From NCBI RefSeq assembly GCF_029027405.1, contig NZ_CP093396.1, positions 744,001 to 808,000 of the forward strand: a DNA stretch of 64,000 nucleotides, written 5' to 3'. Shown one piece after another: positions 27,043 through 36,923 of this stretch; positions within the stretch are counted from its first letter, which is position 1, and every line of letters starts with the position of its first letter. This DNA is from Sulfurimonas sp. Lineage in GTDB: Bacteria; Campylobacterota; Campylobacteria; Campylobacterales; Sulfurimonadaceae. The notes beneath the pieces are model-generated. The model made no database searches, was not told the DNA's origin, and saw only the letters and a list, made by a program, of their open reading frames with translations. The translations under genes and the position numbers were made by a program.

Positions 27043-29910
27043 ATGTCACAACTAACATCTCCCATGAACAGTAAAATCCACCAACGAATCTCAGCCCAAC
27101 TAAAACTATCTGAATATAATCAAGCAGATACTATGATGCAAGGAAGAGACTCCTATAGCGTATATGAACTAGAAGGTAAAAGTTCAATCTTAACAGGGTA
27201 CGAATATAAACTTACCTTTATAAGTGATGAAGAGATAAATGTAGAGGATATAGTAGATACAGAGACAGAACTACACTTAAGAGATGAAACAAGCCCACTA
27301 AACTCTAAAAAGATATATGGAAAAATCATTGAAGCTAAAGAGAATGGAAGTGTAGCAAGAAAAAAGCTTTACCAAATAAAAATAGTATCCCCTCTACACT
27401 ATCTTTCACTTAACCAAAGATATGAAGTTTATCAAGAGATGAATGTACCTGATATCATTTCATCTATCATTGCAAAATATTCAGTACTACTAAATATTCA
27501 ACTTGATGTAAAAATAGATACTCAAACTATACCAAAGCGTCATACTTGTACACAGTATAAACAAAGTGATTTTGAATTTATTAAAATGTTGTGTGAAGAA
27601 GAAGGTTACATCCTTCTAATAGATGCATCTTCAAATAATCCATACACAGTTACCCTATGTGAACTAAACGAACATGCTCCACTAAATACAGAAATCATAG
27701 AATGTACATATAATAAAGTTAAAACATTTTCAACATCAGCACAAGCACAAGACTATTATGAAAATAAAAAGCCTTCTTTAGACTTCAATATACAAGCAGG
27801 ACAAGTAATGCATAGTCATACTTTTGCTGATAATGAAGTAACATCCCAATTACGCTCAGATATAAAAAAAGAGACTCTCCGTGATAGACTTGATAAACTA
27901 GATGAGTCTCTGTATAAAGACCTCTCTCGTTATGCAAAGATAGATGCAGAACAAGGATTCTCACAAGGTATTAGAGTTCTAGGAAACTCAGAAGAATTAA
28001 GTGTTAAAGATGGAGTAGTTCTAAACCTAAAAGATATTAAAGGACATAAGAATACTCAAGTAATTGTTCTAAGTGTAAAGTATAAAGCAACATTTCCAAA
28101 TGCCTTAGATGAGTATGCTCAAGTTGCAGATGATGAACAACAAGCACAGTACAGTGTAGAGTTTATAGCAATCCCAAGTGATGTTATATATAGACCCCAA
28201 GTAATTACTTCTAAACCACGAATCCACTCTATACAAACAGCAATAGTTTCAAATACAGATAAAGATACTCAAAAGTTTGCAAATGAAATAGATGTAAACG
28301 AAAGAGGAGAGATAAAAGTAATATTTCACTTTGATGAAAAGAGACCGACCTCTGCTTATGTACCACTCTCAAATATCTATAGTGGAGATGGCTATGGAGT
28401 ACAGTTCTTACCTAGAGTTAACTCTGAAGTAATAGTAAGCTTTATAAATGGAGATATAGATAGACCAATAATAACGGGAGCCTTGCACAATGGAGAGAAC
28501 CGACATCCATTTAACCTGCCAAAAGAAAAAACAAAGTCATTTATAAAAACCCAAACAACACCCCAATACGAAGATAAAGAGGGATATAATGAACTACTCT
28601 TTGAAGATAAACAAGGAGAAGAGTTACTAAGCCTAAGAGCACAGAATGATTATGAACTAAATGTACTAAACAATAGTAATACACATATAGCAAACAATAA
28701 AAAAATAATCATAGATAATGACCTAGAACTCTCTGTCCAAAACGATTCAACCCAAACAATAGGAAATGATAAGAAAGTAAATATACTAGGTAATGAGATA
28801 AAGACAATAGAAAAAGAGCAAATACTAACAATCAAAGAAGACCAAGAGATACATATACTTAAAGATGCTAACACCATCATCAATAATAATCAAAAAACAA
28901 TCATAGAACAAGATCTTATCCAAAGGATAAAAGGTCAAGTAACTCACTATATAGAAAAAGACCAAAAAGAGAAATACTTAGCAAATCTATTTTTACAAAT
29001 AGAAGCAGAACTTGGGATTGAAATAACAAGTTCTTACCATTTAAACGCAAAAACAATTAAACAAGAAGCTGAAACTGTAGAACTAGAAGCAAGTGATGGA
29101 ATAAGCCTAAAGTGTGGGGGAAGTGTTCTAACTGTAGATGGAGGAGGGATTCATCTAAAAGCATCAAAAGTTGATACTAACTCAGGAAATGGAGGAGTAA
29201 CAGCGAGTAACATTGCTATTGCTAAAATAGAAAAACCACTCTATAATAAACTCAAAGTTACAAAAGTTGAAGCAAGCATTACTAAACAAGATGAGATTAC
29301 CCAAGTATTAACATACACAGCTAGTGTAGAAAAGTTTGAAGATGGAACATGGAGTGAAACAACAGAACTTACAACAACACAAGAGGCACAAATCAACTGG
29401 TACTTCATTAAAAACAATGACCAAGAGAATAAAGATATATTAACAGATAACCCAACAGACGATACCATTAACAGCAAAGGTTTAAAAATGTCTGTTACAC
29501 TAGAAAAAGAGAATATCTATAAACACGGACATGCTCATGCATTTGTAGTTGATGCAGTTGAAGAGGGATATGAAGTTACTGAACTTATGCGTTATCTTGA
29601 AGTAGAAAATATTTATCATGTAGGAAAAATAAAAGATGGTTCAGTAGAATGTGAAGCAACATTAAATGTTGAAGATATTAAAGAAGATGAAAAAGCAAAA
29701 ATTCGTTGGAACATTAACGGAAAAGAGAAATCAGAGCTAAATGGAAAAATAGAGATAACACACGATTTAAAAGAAGAGAAAGTTAGAGATGTTCTCTTTA
29801 AAGCTTATATCGAAGGAAATCCTGAAAATGCAGCTATTATTACTTTGAGTAATGATGTTGAAAGTGAAGAGAAAAAGACAGGCGACATTAAGGATGAAAA
29901 GGAAGTTTAA
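27043..29910 (+). CDS. vgrG: VgrG, type-A tail, shortened by five residues (vgrG3, module A3)
   Basis: 955 residues. Same domains as vgrG1, but a C-to-A change turns the Ser codon after KDEKEV into TAA, removing the last five residues. As a result the stop no longer overlaps the Sel1 gene, which starts four bases later. The type-A tail is otherwise intact, so function is probably unaffected. Confidence 0.95.
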   Translation: MSQLTSPMNSKIHQRISAQLKLSEYNQADTMMQGRDSYSVYELEGKSSILTGYEYKLTFISDEEINVEDIVDTETELHLRDETSPLNSKKIYGKIIEAKENGSVARKKLYQIKIVSPLHYLSLNQRYEVYQEMNVPDIISSIIAKYSVLLNIQLDVKIDTQTIPKRHTCTQYKQSDFEFIKMLCEEEGYILLIDASSNNPYTVTLCELNEHAPLNTEIIECTYNKVKTFSTSAQAQDYYENKKPSLDFNIQAGQVMHSHTFADNEVTSQLRSDIKKETLRDRLDKLDESLYKDLSRYAKIDAEQGFSQGIRVLGNSEELSVKDGVVLNLKDIKGHKNTQVIVLSVKYKATFPNALDEYAQVADDEQQAQYSVEFIAIPSDVIYRPQVITSKPRIHSIQTAIVSNTDKDTQKFANEIDVNERGEIKVIFHFDEKRPTSAYVPLSNIYSGDGYGVQFLPRVNSEVIVSFINGDIDRPIITGALHNGENRHPFNLPKEKTKSFIKTQTTPQYEDKEGYNELLFEDKQGEELLSLRAQNDYELNVLNNSNTHIANNKKIIIDNDLELSVQNDSTQTIGNDKKVNILGNEIKTIEKEQILTIKEDQEIHILKDANTIINNNQKTIIEQDLIQRIKGQVTHYIEKDQKEKYLANLFLQIEAELGIEITSSYHLNAKTIKQEAETVELEASDGISLKCGGSVLTVDGGGIHLKASKVDTNSGNGGVTASNIAIAKIEKPLYNKLKVTKVEASITKQDEITQVLTYTASVEKFEDGTWSETTELTTTQEAQINWYFIKNNDQENKDILTDNPTDDTINSKGLKMSVTLEKENIYKHGHAHAFVVDAVEEGYEVTELMRYLEVENIYHVGKIKDGSVECEATLNVEDIKEDEKAKIRWNINGKEKSELNGKIEITHDLKEEKVRDVLFKAYIEGNPENAAIITLSNDVESEEKKTGDIKDEKEV

Positions 29911-29914
29911 AATA

Positions 29915-30967
29915 ATGATTTATAAATATATATTAGCATTTTTAGTAATAACTAGCGTACTCCAAGCAAAAGTTGGAAGTTGTCAAGTAGGCGATGGTAA
30001 AAGTAGTTTTGTGAAATGTTTAGAAAAAGAAGCAAAAAAAACAGACAGTATTGAAGATATAAACTTCTTAGCATCATTTTACGCAATAGATAAAGAATAT
30101 GATAAGTCTATCTCTTGGTATAAAAAGTCAGCAAAAAAAGGTGATGCTAAAGCTGCTTTTTTCTTAGGTGGTATTTATGATGAAGCTCTTGATGATAAAA
30201 AAGAAGCTCTTAAATGGTATAAAAAATCTGCCATGCAAGATTATGATGATGCCATGCAACATCTTAATGAAACGATGGAAAATGTTTATGGTAAAAGTAA
30301 CACCATAGAGATATATAAAAAAGCTATAAAAAAAGATGAAGATGTTTATTGGAATAAGCGTTTTTTAGCGAATTTTTATTTTAGAATTGAGGCATACGAA
30401 AAGAGAATTGAAATTCTTAATGAGATGCTAACCCAATACCCTAAGAAAAAGGACAAATGGTTAGTATCCTTAGGAAATACCTATATGAAAAAATTCTTAA
30501 ATAATAGAGAAAAAGAGTTGGAATACTATCAAGAAGCTGCAAAGCTTGGTAATAAGATGGCAATGCATAACCTTGGTCTTTATTATGGAGATAAAAAAGA
30601 TTATAAAACTGCGGAGATGTGGTTTAGAAAAGCAGATGAAAATCAAATGGTTTGTTTGATGTATAAAAAAATAATTAAAGATAAGGTTAAGGCTTTAGAG
30701 TGCTATAAAAAAAGAGCGCAGGGAAATAATCCCAAAAGAATAGGCGAACTAGGTTATGTGTATAGTGAATATGAAGATTATGAAAATACTTTAAAAAGCT
30801 ATAAGCGTGCAAGTGAATTAGGTAGTCACACGGCAACATATGGCATTGGTTCTTTATATAGACATATCTACCGTGACAACAATAAAGCGAATAAATGGTA
30901 TAAAAAAGCCGCATCTATGGGCAACGAAAAAGCTATAAAATACTTAATAAAGAAAGGATTACTATAA
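29915..30967 (+). CDS. Exported Sel1-repeat protein, candidate immunity protein (A3)
   Basis: 350 residues. Signal peptide MIYKYILAFLVITSVLQA with the same Cys pair. Residues 149-244 are the type-I allele, almost identical to A1 (FRIEAYEKRIEILNEML). The C-terminal block from ~262 (KALECYKKRAQGNNPKRIG onward) is unlike any other copy and ends at NKWYKKAASMG, where all copies converge. Unlike its A1 and A2 counterparts it does not overlap vgrG. Confidence 0.8.
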   Translation: MIYKYILAFLVITSVLQAKVGSCQVGDGKSSFVKCLEKEAKKTDSIEDINFLASFYAIDKEYDKSISWYKKSAKKGDAKAAFFLGGIYDEALDDKKEALKWYKKSAMQDYDDAMQHLNETMENVYGKSNTIEIYKKAIKKDEDVYWNKRFLANFYFRIEAYEKRIEILNEMLTQYPKKKDKWLVSLGNTYMKKFLNNREKELEYYQEAAKLGNKMAMHNLGLYYGDKKDYKTAEMWFRKADENQMVCLMYKKIIKDKVKALECYKKRAQGNNPKRIGELGYVYSEYEDYENTLKSYKRASELGSHTATYGIGSLYRHIYRDNNKANKWYKKAASMGNEKAIKYLIKKGLL

Positions 30968-33315
30968 TGGCAAAAAAAGAGAAACGAGCCTTAGGAGCAG
31001 TAGCCTTTAACGAAGATGCTATGATATTAATTGCCCAAGCTTTAACAGGAAATGAAGCGAGTACAGACTCAAATGCTCAATGTGCTTCTTTTAATGAAAA
31101 AATTCGATGGGCTTATTTGCTTGTTGGATATAAAGAGAGTCAAGAGTTACGAAAAGCTAACAAAGATAACGAGTCTCTTCTAGATGCTATTAAAAGCAAG
31201 TATGCCCCCTTAGTTAAATCTGCTATTGATGAAAACGCAGTGAGTGAACGAAGTAAGATAAAACAACAGATGGTTGTTAAAAGTGGGAAACATATTAACT
31301 TAGTTCAATCCGTTGCATGTTCTAGCACCTCTTTAGAAGGGTTACTAAAAGTTTATCATATGAATGCACAAGCAAAGACCTTAGATGCTGTCCATAAAGA
31401 AAAAGGTGCAATGAGAACACGAATGGTTCTTCCTTTTTCTACAAAAGAGTGTCATAAACTTATTCAAAAAGAAAAAGGTAAAACAGAAGGTTCTTATAAA
31501 CATCACGCTTTTGCAGTGGTAGCGTGGGCTTATGGTTACAAAGGTGAAGATAATAAGTTAGAGCTTATAAAAGCGCAAAACCCTATCGTTGCTCTTCTTC
31601 CAAAAATCCGCTTTGAGTGTGGTCTCTTTTTTGATGGAACCAATAATAATAAGTTTAATACACAGATGCGTTTGGATTATGAAAACTATCTAGCAAAGAA
31701 AGAATTCTTGATTGATAATATTGAGTTAGCTCCAGATGGTAGCTGGGAAAGTCAACTTGATGACCCAAATATTCCAAAGTCTGAAGTATTAAAGTTAATC
31801 TTCAAAGACCTAAAAGAAAACATAGGTTCCTACGGTCACATTTCAATATCCGAAAAAAAGTATGATGGTGGAAGCTGGTTTTTTGGAATGTGGCAAGACA
31901 AAGTCTCTTACGATGCTGATAAGATATATGATTATTTTCGTGATGAAGATTCAAAAGAGGTAGATGAGTTTATTGTTGATGAGCTTCTACCAAGTGGAAA
32001 AGATTCTAGTTATACAGGGGATGACACTAATGTTGTTAAACTGTATGATTTGTATAACACACAAGTAAATAATTCAAGTCATAAAGAACAGCATCTTTAC
32101 AAATGTTACAGAAAAAAGCTCTACATTACTGGTGCTGGAACTTATGACAGTAGAAAAACTGGTAAAAAAGAGGAAGATGAAGTGTTCCGTGGTTCAGCTC
32201 TTGCAATGTTTTCAACAGGCGTTGTTACTAAGGTTGAACAGGCTTGTAAAGACTTAAGAAGAGAGTTAAAAGGGTTTAGTACAGGATATATTGATACTTT
32301 AGTTTTAGATGTTTTTGGATTTTCTCGTGGAGCAGCAGAAGCTAGACATTTTGTGGGTTCAATTTCAAAAGAATTAGATACCGTGTTTGAGAGAGAAGTA
32401 ACAGATAAAAAAGGTAAAACTTATATAGAATATGAACTTAGTAAAAATGGTGAAAATCTCTATCCCTATTTGATTAAAGAGGGAAATGATGAAAAAGACC
32501 AGATTATCATTGACAGAATTATTTTTCGTTTTGTAGGTATTTTTGATACGGTTCCTCATTATGGACTCATCCAAAAAAATGATGCTGAAGATTTAGATTT
32601 AAAACTACATCATAAAAAGGTCTCAAGAGTAGTTCATTTAACTGCTCAACAAGAGTACAGATATAACTTTGACCTTTTTTCTATTAAAACATCTAGTAGT
32701 GAGCAACTACCAAAGCACTTTGAAGAGAAAGAGTTTTTTGGAGCACACTCTGATGTTGGTGGTGGGTATGGCGATGATAATGATGAACTTCGTAACCTTC
32801 CGACACAATTTTTCCATGATATAGACCCTTCTTTTGATAAAAAGGTCATTTCTAAACTAAAGAAATGGAATAAATTATATTCTTGGGTTAAAGATGCAAA
32901 ATTTGAATTTATAAATAATAAAAAAGAGTTTTTAAAAGATATTGACAGTAAAAAAATTGCAGATGGGTTTTATATTGATAAATGGGAAAATGAGGGAGAT
33001 GAAAACATGGAAGATGATACTACATATTATATCCACATGTATAGAAAATCCATTGATGCAGAGTATGCTCAAATACCATTTGAATATATGTTTGAAAAAG
33101 CAAAGAAACTTGTTCCTATGAAAAATCTTGGAAAATTAACATACAAAAATATGAAAGAATTAGAAAAGACTAAGGTACTTGACTTAGATGATGCGTATTT
33201 AAAGAAGTTTAAGTCACAGTTCTTGCACCACTCTTCAACTTCAGGTATCGCCCACCATCCAAACAGAGGAGATGAAAATATCTTGTATGGAAAGCGTGAT
33301 GTACATTATGTTTAG
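30967..33315 (+). CDS. DUF2235/Tle1-family phospholipase effector, type A (A3)
   Basis: 782 residues, one longer than A1 because of the variable window (239-277), which reads ENYLAKKEFLIDNIELAPDG and then SWESQLDDPNIPKSEVLKL. The second part is the A1 allele. The catalytic motifs are unchanged. Other differences are single residues (His for Tyr in YIHMYR, Arg for Ser near HPNRGDEN). Confidence 0.9.
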   Translation: MAKKEKRALGAVAFNEDAMILIAQALTGNEASTDSNAQCASFNEKIRWAYLLVGYKESQELRKANKDNESLLDAIKSKYAPLVKSAIDENAVSERSKIKQQMVVKSGKHINLVQSVACSSTSLEGLLKVYHMNAQAKTLDAVHKEKGAMRTRMVLPFSTKECHKLIQKEKGKTEGSYKHHAFAVVAWAYGYKGEDNKLELIKAQNPIVALLPKIRFECGLFFDGTNNNKFNTQMRLDYENYLAKKEFLIDNIELAPDGSWESQLDDPNIPKSEVLKLIFKDLKENIGSYGHISISEKKYDGGSWFFGMWQDKVSYDADKIYDYFRDEDSKEVDEFIVDELLPSGKDSSYTGDDTNVVKLYDLYNTQVNNSSHKEQHLYKCYRKKLYITGAGTYDSRKTGKKEEDEVFRGSALAMFSTGVVTKVEQACKDLRRELKGFSTGYIDTLVLDVFGFSRGAAEARHFVGSISKELDTVFEREVTDKKGKTYIEYELSKNGENLYPYLIKEGNDEKDQIIIDRIIFRFVGIFDTVPHYGLIQKNDAEDLDLKLHHKKVSRVVHLTAQQEYRYNFDLFSIKTSSSEQLPKHFEEKEFFGAHSDVGGGYGDDNDELRNLPTQFFHDIDPSFDKKVISKLKKWNKLYSWVKDAKFEFINNKKEFLKDIDSKKIADGFYIDKWENEGDENMEDDTTYYIHMYRKSIDAEYAQIPFEYMFEKAKKLVPMKNLGKLTYKNMKELEKTKVLDLDDAYLKKFKSQFLHHSSTSGIAHHPNRGDENILYGKRDVHYV

Positions 33316-33366
33316 TAAATCTAAGCTCTAAAGTCTTTTTAACATAAATAACTCATTATTTCACAG

Positions 33367-33429
33367 TTTAAGTTGTTTGTTGTATTTTAAAGACTATAAT
33401 AAAACCCAAATTAACTATAAGGAAATTAA
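33367..33429 (+). promoter_or_regulatory. hcp4 promoter and ribosome-binding site
   Basis: TATAAT at 33395-33400 and AAGGAA before the ATG. This is the last promoter preceded by the type-A downstream spacer. Confidence 0.65.
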
Positions 33430-33948
33430 ATGGATAATCCAGTTTTTATGTCAATCGAAGGTAGCACACAAGGTAATATAACAGAAGGTGCAACAACACC
33501 AGAATCAGTAGGTAATATTTATCAGAATGGTCATGAAGATGAGGCGATAGTAAAAGCATTTACTCACAACATCAACATCCCACGAAATACGACTACAGGT
33601 CAACCAACAGGTCAAAGAACTCATAACCCATTGATTGTTACTAAACTAATTGATAAAAGTTCACCACTTCTTTATAATGCACTAACTAAAGGTGAGACTT
33701 TAAAGAAAGTAGAACTTAAATGGTATAGAACTTCATATGCAGGTAAACCTGAACATTACTACAGTATGACTCTTGAAGATGCTGTAATAACTAATATGGA
33801 TGCATCTATGGAATCTCAAGAGAGTTCATCAGCGGCTCAAGTTATGCCTCTTGAAGTAGTATCTTTTTCTTACAGAAAGATTTCTTGGAGACATGAAACT
33901 GCTAGTACATCTGGAGAAGATGACTGGAGAGTAGGTGTAGGTGCGTAA
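33430..33948 (+). CDS. hcp: Hcp (copy 4)
   Basis: 172 residues, protein identical to copy 1. It heads module B1. Its final Gly-Ala codons (GGTGCG) differ from GGAGCG in copies 1-3 and match copies 5, 6 and the module E scar. Confidence 0.97.
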   Translation: MDNPVFMSIEGSTQGNITEGATTPESVGNIYQNGHEDEAIVKAFTHNINIPRNTTTGQPTGQRTHNPLIVTKLIDKSSPLLYNALTKGETLKKVELKWYRTSYAGKPEHYYSMTLEDAVITNMDASMESQESSSAAQVMPLEVVSFSYRKISWRHETASTSGEDDWRVGVGA

Positions 33949-33962
33949 GCCCCTATACTTTA

Positions 33963-34023
33963 TTTCGGGGAAACCCGGAAAATAAATTTTAGTGTGAAAA
34001 GTATATTTTAGTACTTTTCATAC
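33963..34023 (+). promoter_or_regulatory. Double hairpin in the hcp4-vgrG4 spacer
   Basis: Both stems as after hcp2, including the U-G loop-closing pair. Confidence 0.55.
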
Positions 34024-34064
34024 CAAAGTTTATTAAGTATCTAAGTATCTTTAAAAGGTAGAAA

Positions 34065-36923
34065 ATGTCACAATTAACATCTCTCATGAACAGTAAAATC
34101 CACCAACGAATCTCAGCCCAACTAAAACTATCTGAATATAATCAAGCAGATACTATTATACAAGGAAGAGACTCCTATAGCGTATATGAACTAGAAGGTA
34201 AAAGTTCAATCTTAACTGGATACGAATATAAACTTACCTTCATAAGTGATGAAGAGATAAATGTAGAGGATATAGTAGATACAGAAACAGAGCTACACTT
34301 AAGAGATGAAACAAGCCCACTAAACTCTAAAAAGATATATGGAAAAATCATTGAAGCTAAAGAGAATGGAAGTGTAGCAAGAAAAAAGCTTTACCAAATA
34401 AAAATAGTATCCCCTCTACACTATCTTTCACTTAACCAAAGATATGAAGTTTATCAAGAGATGAATGTACCTGATATCATTTCATCTATCATTGCAAAAT
34501 ATTCAGTACTACTAAATATTCAACTTGATGTAAAAATAGATACTCAAACTATACCAAAGCGTCATACTTGTACACAGTATAAACAAAGTGATTTTGAATT
34601 TATTAAAATGTTGTGTGAAGAAGAAGGTTACATCCTTCTAATAGATGCATCTTCAAATAATCCATACACAGTTACCCTATGTGAACTAAACGAACATGCT
34701 CCACTAAATACAGAAATCATAGAATGTACATATAATAAAGTTAAAACATTTTCAACATCAGCACAAGCACAAGACTATTATGAAAATAAAAAGCCTTCTT
34801 TAGACTTCAATATACAAGCAGGACAAGTAATGCATAGTCATACTTTTGCTGATAATGAAGTAACATCCCAATTACGCTCAGATATAAAAAAAGAGACTCT
34901 CCGTGATAGACTTGATAAACTAGATGAGTCTTTGTATAAAGACCTCTCTCGTTATGCAAAGATAGATGCAGAACAAGGTTTTTCACAAGGTATTAGAGTC
35001 GTAGGAAACTCAGAAGAATTAAGTGTTAAAGATGGAGTGGTGCTAAACCTAAAAGATATTAAAGGACATAAGAATACTCAAGTAATTGTTCTAAGTGTAA
35101 AGTATAAAGCAACATTTCCAAATGCCTTAGATGAGTATGCTCAAGTTGCAGATGATGAACAACAAGCACAGTACAGTGTAGAGTTCATAGCAATCCCAAG
35201 TGAAGTTATATATAGACCCCAAGTAATTACTTCTAAACCACGAATCCACTCTATACAAACAGCAATAGTATCAAATACAGATAAAGATACTCAAAAGTTT
35301 GCAAATGAAATAGATGTAAACGAAAGAGGAGAGATAAAAGTAATATTTCACTTTGATGAAAAGAGACCTACCTCTGCTTATGTACCACTCTCAAATATTT
35401 ATAGTGGAGATGGCTATGGCGTACAGTTCTTACCTAGAGTTAACTCTGAAGTAATAGTAAGCTTTATAAATGGAGATATAGATAGACCAATAATAACGGG
35501 AGCTTTGCACAATGGAGAGAACCGACATCCATTTAACCTGCCAAAAGAAAAAACAAAGTCATTTATAAAAACCCAAACAACACCCCAATACGAAGATAAA
35601 GAGGGATATAATGAACTACTCTTTGAAGATAAACAAGGAGAAGAGTTACTAAGCCTAAGAGCACAGAATGATTATGAACTAAATGTACTAAACAATAGTA
35701 ATACACATATAGCAAATAATAAAAAAACAATCATAGATAATGACCTAGAACTCTCTGTCCAAAACGATTCAACCCAAACAATAGGAAATGATAAGAAAGT
35801 AAATATACTAGGTAATGAGATAAAGACAATAGAAAAAGAGCAGATACTAACAATCAAAGAAGACCAAGAGATACATATACTTAGAGATGCTAATACCATC
35901 ATCAATAATAATCAAAAAACAATCATAGAACAAGATCTTATCCAAAGGATAAAAGGTCAAGTAACTCACTATATAGAAAAAGACCAAAAAGAAAAATATT
36001 TAGCAAATCTATTTTTACAAATAGAAGCAGAACTTGGAATTGAAATAACAAGTTCTTACCATTTAAACGCAAAAACAATTAAACAAGAAGCTGAAACTGT
36101 AGAAATAGAAGCAAGTGATGGAATAAGCCTAAAGTGTGGGGGAAGTGTTCTAACTGTAGATGGAGGAGGGATTCATCTAAAAGCATCAAAAGTTGATACT
36201 AACTCAGGAAATGCAGGAGTAACAGCGAGTAACATTGCTATTGCTAAAATAGAAAAACCACTTTATAATAAACTAAGAGTTACAAAAGTTGAAGCAAGCA
36301 TTACTAAACAAGATGAGATTACCCAAGTATTAACATACACAGCTAGTGTAGAAAAGTTTGAAGATGGTGCATGGAGTGAAACAACAGAACTTACAACAAC
36401 ACAAGAGGCACAAATCAACTGGTACTTCATTAAAAATAATGACCAAGAGAATAAAGATATATTAACAGACAACCCAACAGACGATACCATTAACAGCAAA
36501 GGTTTAAAAATGTCTGTTACACTAGAAAAAGAGAATGTCTATAAACACGGACATGCTCATGCATTTGTAGTTGATGCAGTTGAAGAGGGATATGAAGTTA
36601 CTGAACTTAAGCGTTATCTTGAGGTAGAAGATATTCTCGTTAATATTACGAACAATGACAATAAAGAGTTTGAAGCTCAAGCAATATATAATGTTGATGA
36701 GATTACTGAAGAAGAAAAAGCAGAAACAAGATGGACAGTAGAAGGTAAAGATGTTCCTGCGTCAAATGCAAAAGGGACAATGACTCATACCTATAAGGGT
36801 GAAAAACTAGACCCTAAAATAACAGCATATATAGAAACAACTCAAATGAATGTTGCCGTTGCACATGCCAATTTTGCAGATAGTGAAGAAGAGATAAATG
36901 GAGAAGAAAAAAGTAATGAATAG
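34065..36923 (+). CDS. vgrG: VgrG, type-B tail (vgrG4, module B1)
   Basis: 952 residues. The first ~848 match vgrG1-3. From the residue before RYLEVE the sequence switches to a different tail (LVNITNNDNKEFEAQ, later TRWTVEGKDVPASNAKG, ending EEINGEEKSNE). The two tails have a similar length, and a common IRWNINGKE/TRWTVEGKD pattern suggests the same Ig-like fold diverged. The tail is followed by a type-B Sel1 gene and a type-B lipase. The 3' end overlaps the Sel1 gene by 8 bases. Confidence 0.95.
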   Translation: MSQLTSLMNSKIHQRISAQLKLSEYNQADTIIQGRDSYSVYELEGKSSILTGYEYKLTFISDEEINVEDIVDTETELHLRDETSPLNSKKIYGKIIEAKENGSVARKKLYQIKIVSPLHYLSLNQRYEVYQEMNVPDIISSIIAKYSVLLNIQLDVKIDTQTIPKRHTCTQYKQSDFEFIKMLCEEEGYILLIDASSNNPYTVTLCELNEHAPLNTEIIECTYNKVKTFSTSAQAQDYYENKKPSLDFNIQAGQVMHSHTFADNEVTSQLRSDIKKETLRDRLDKLDESLYKDLSRYAKIDAEQGFSQGIRVVGNSEELSVKDGVVLNLKDIKGHKNTQVIVLSVKYKATFPNALDEYAQVADDEQQAQYSVEFIAIPSEVIYRPQVITSKPRIHSIQTAIVSNTDKDTQKFANEIDVNERGEIKVIFHFDEKRPTSAYVPLSNIYSGDGYGVQFLPRVNSEVIVSFINGDIDRPIITGALHNGENRHPFNLPKEKTKSFIKTQTTPQYEDKEGYNELLFEDKQGEELLSLRAQNDYELNVLNNSNTHIANNKKTIIDNDLELSVQNDSTQTIGNDKKVNILGNEIKTIEKEQILTIKEDQEIHILRDANTIINNNQKTIIEQDLIQRIKGQVTHYIEKDQKEKYLANLFLQIEAELGIEITSSYHLNAKTIKQEAETVEIEASDGISLKCGGSVLTVDGGGIHLKASKVDTNSGNAGVTASNIAIAKIEKPLYNKLRVTKVEASITKQDEITQVLTYTASVEKFEDGAWSETTELTTTQEAQINWYFIKNNDQENKDILTDNPTDDTINSKGLKMSVTLEKENVYKHGHAHAFVVDAVEEGYEVTELKRYLEVEDILVNITNNDNKEFEAQAIYNVDEITEEEKAETRWTVEGKDVPASNAKGTMTHTYKGEKLDPKITAYIETTQMNVAVAHANFADSEEEINGEEKSNE

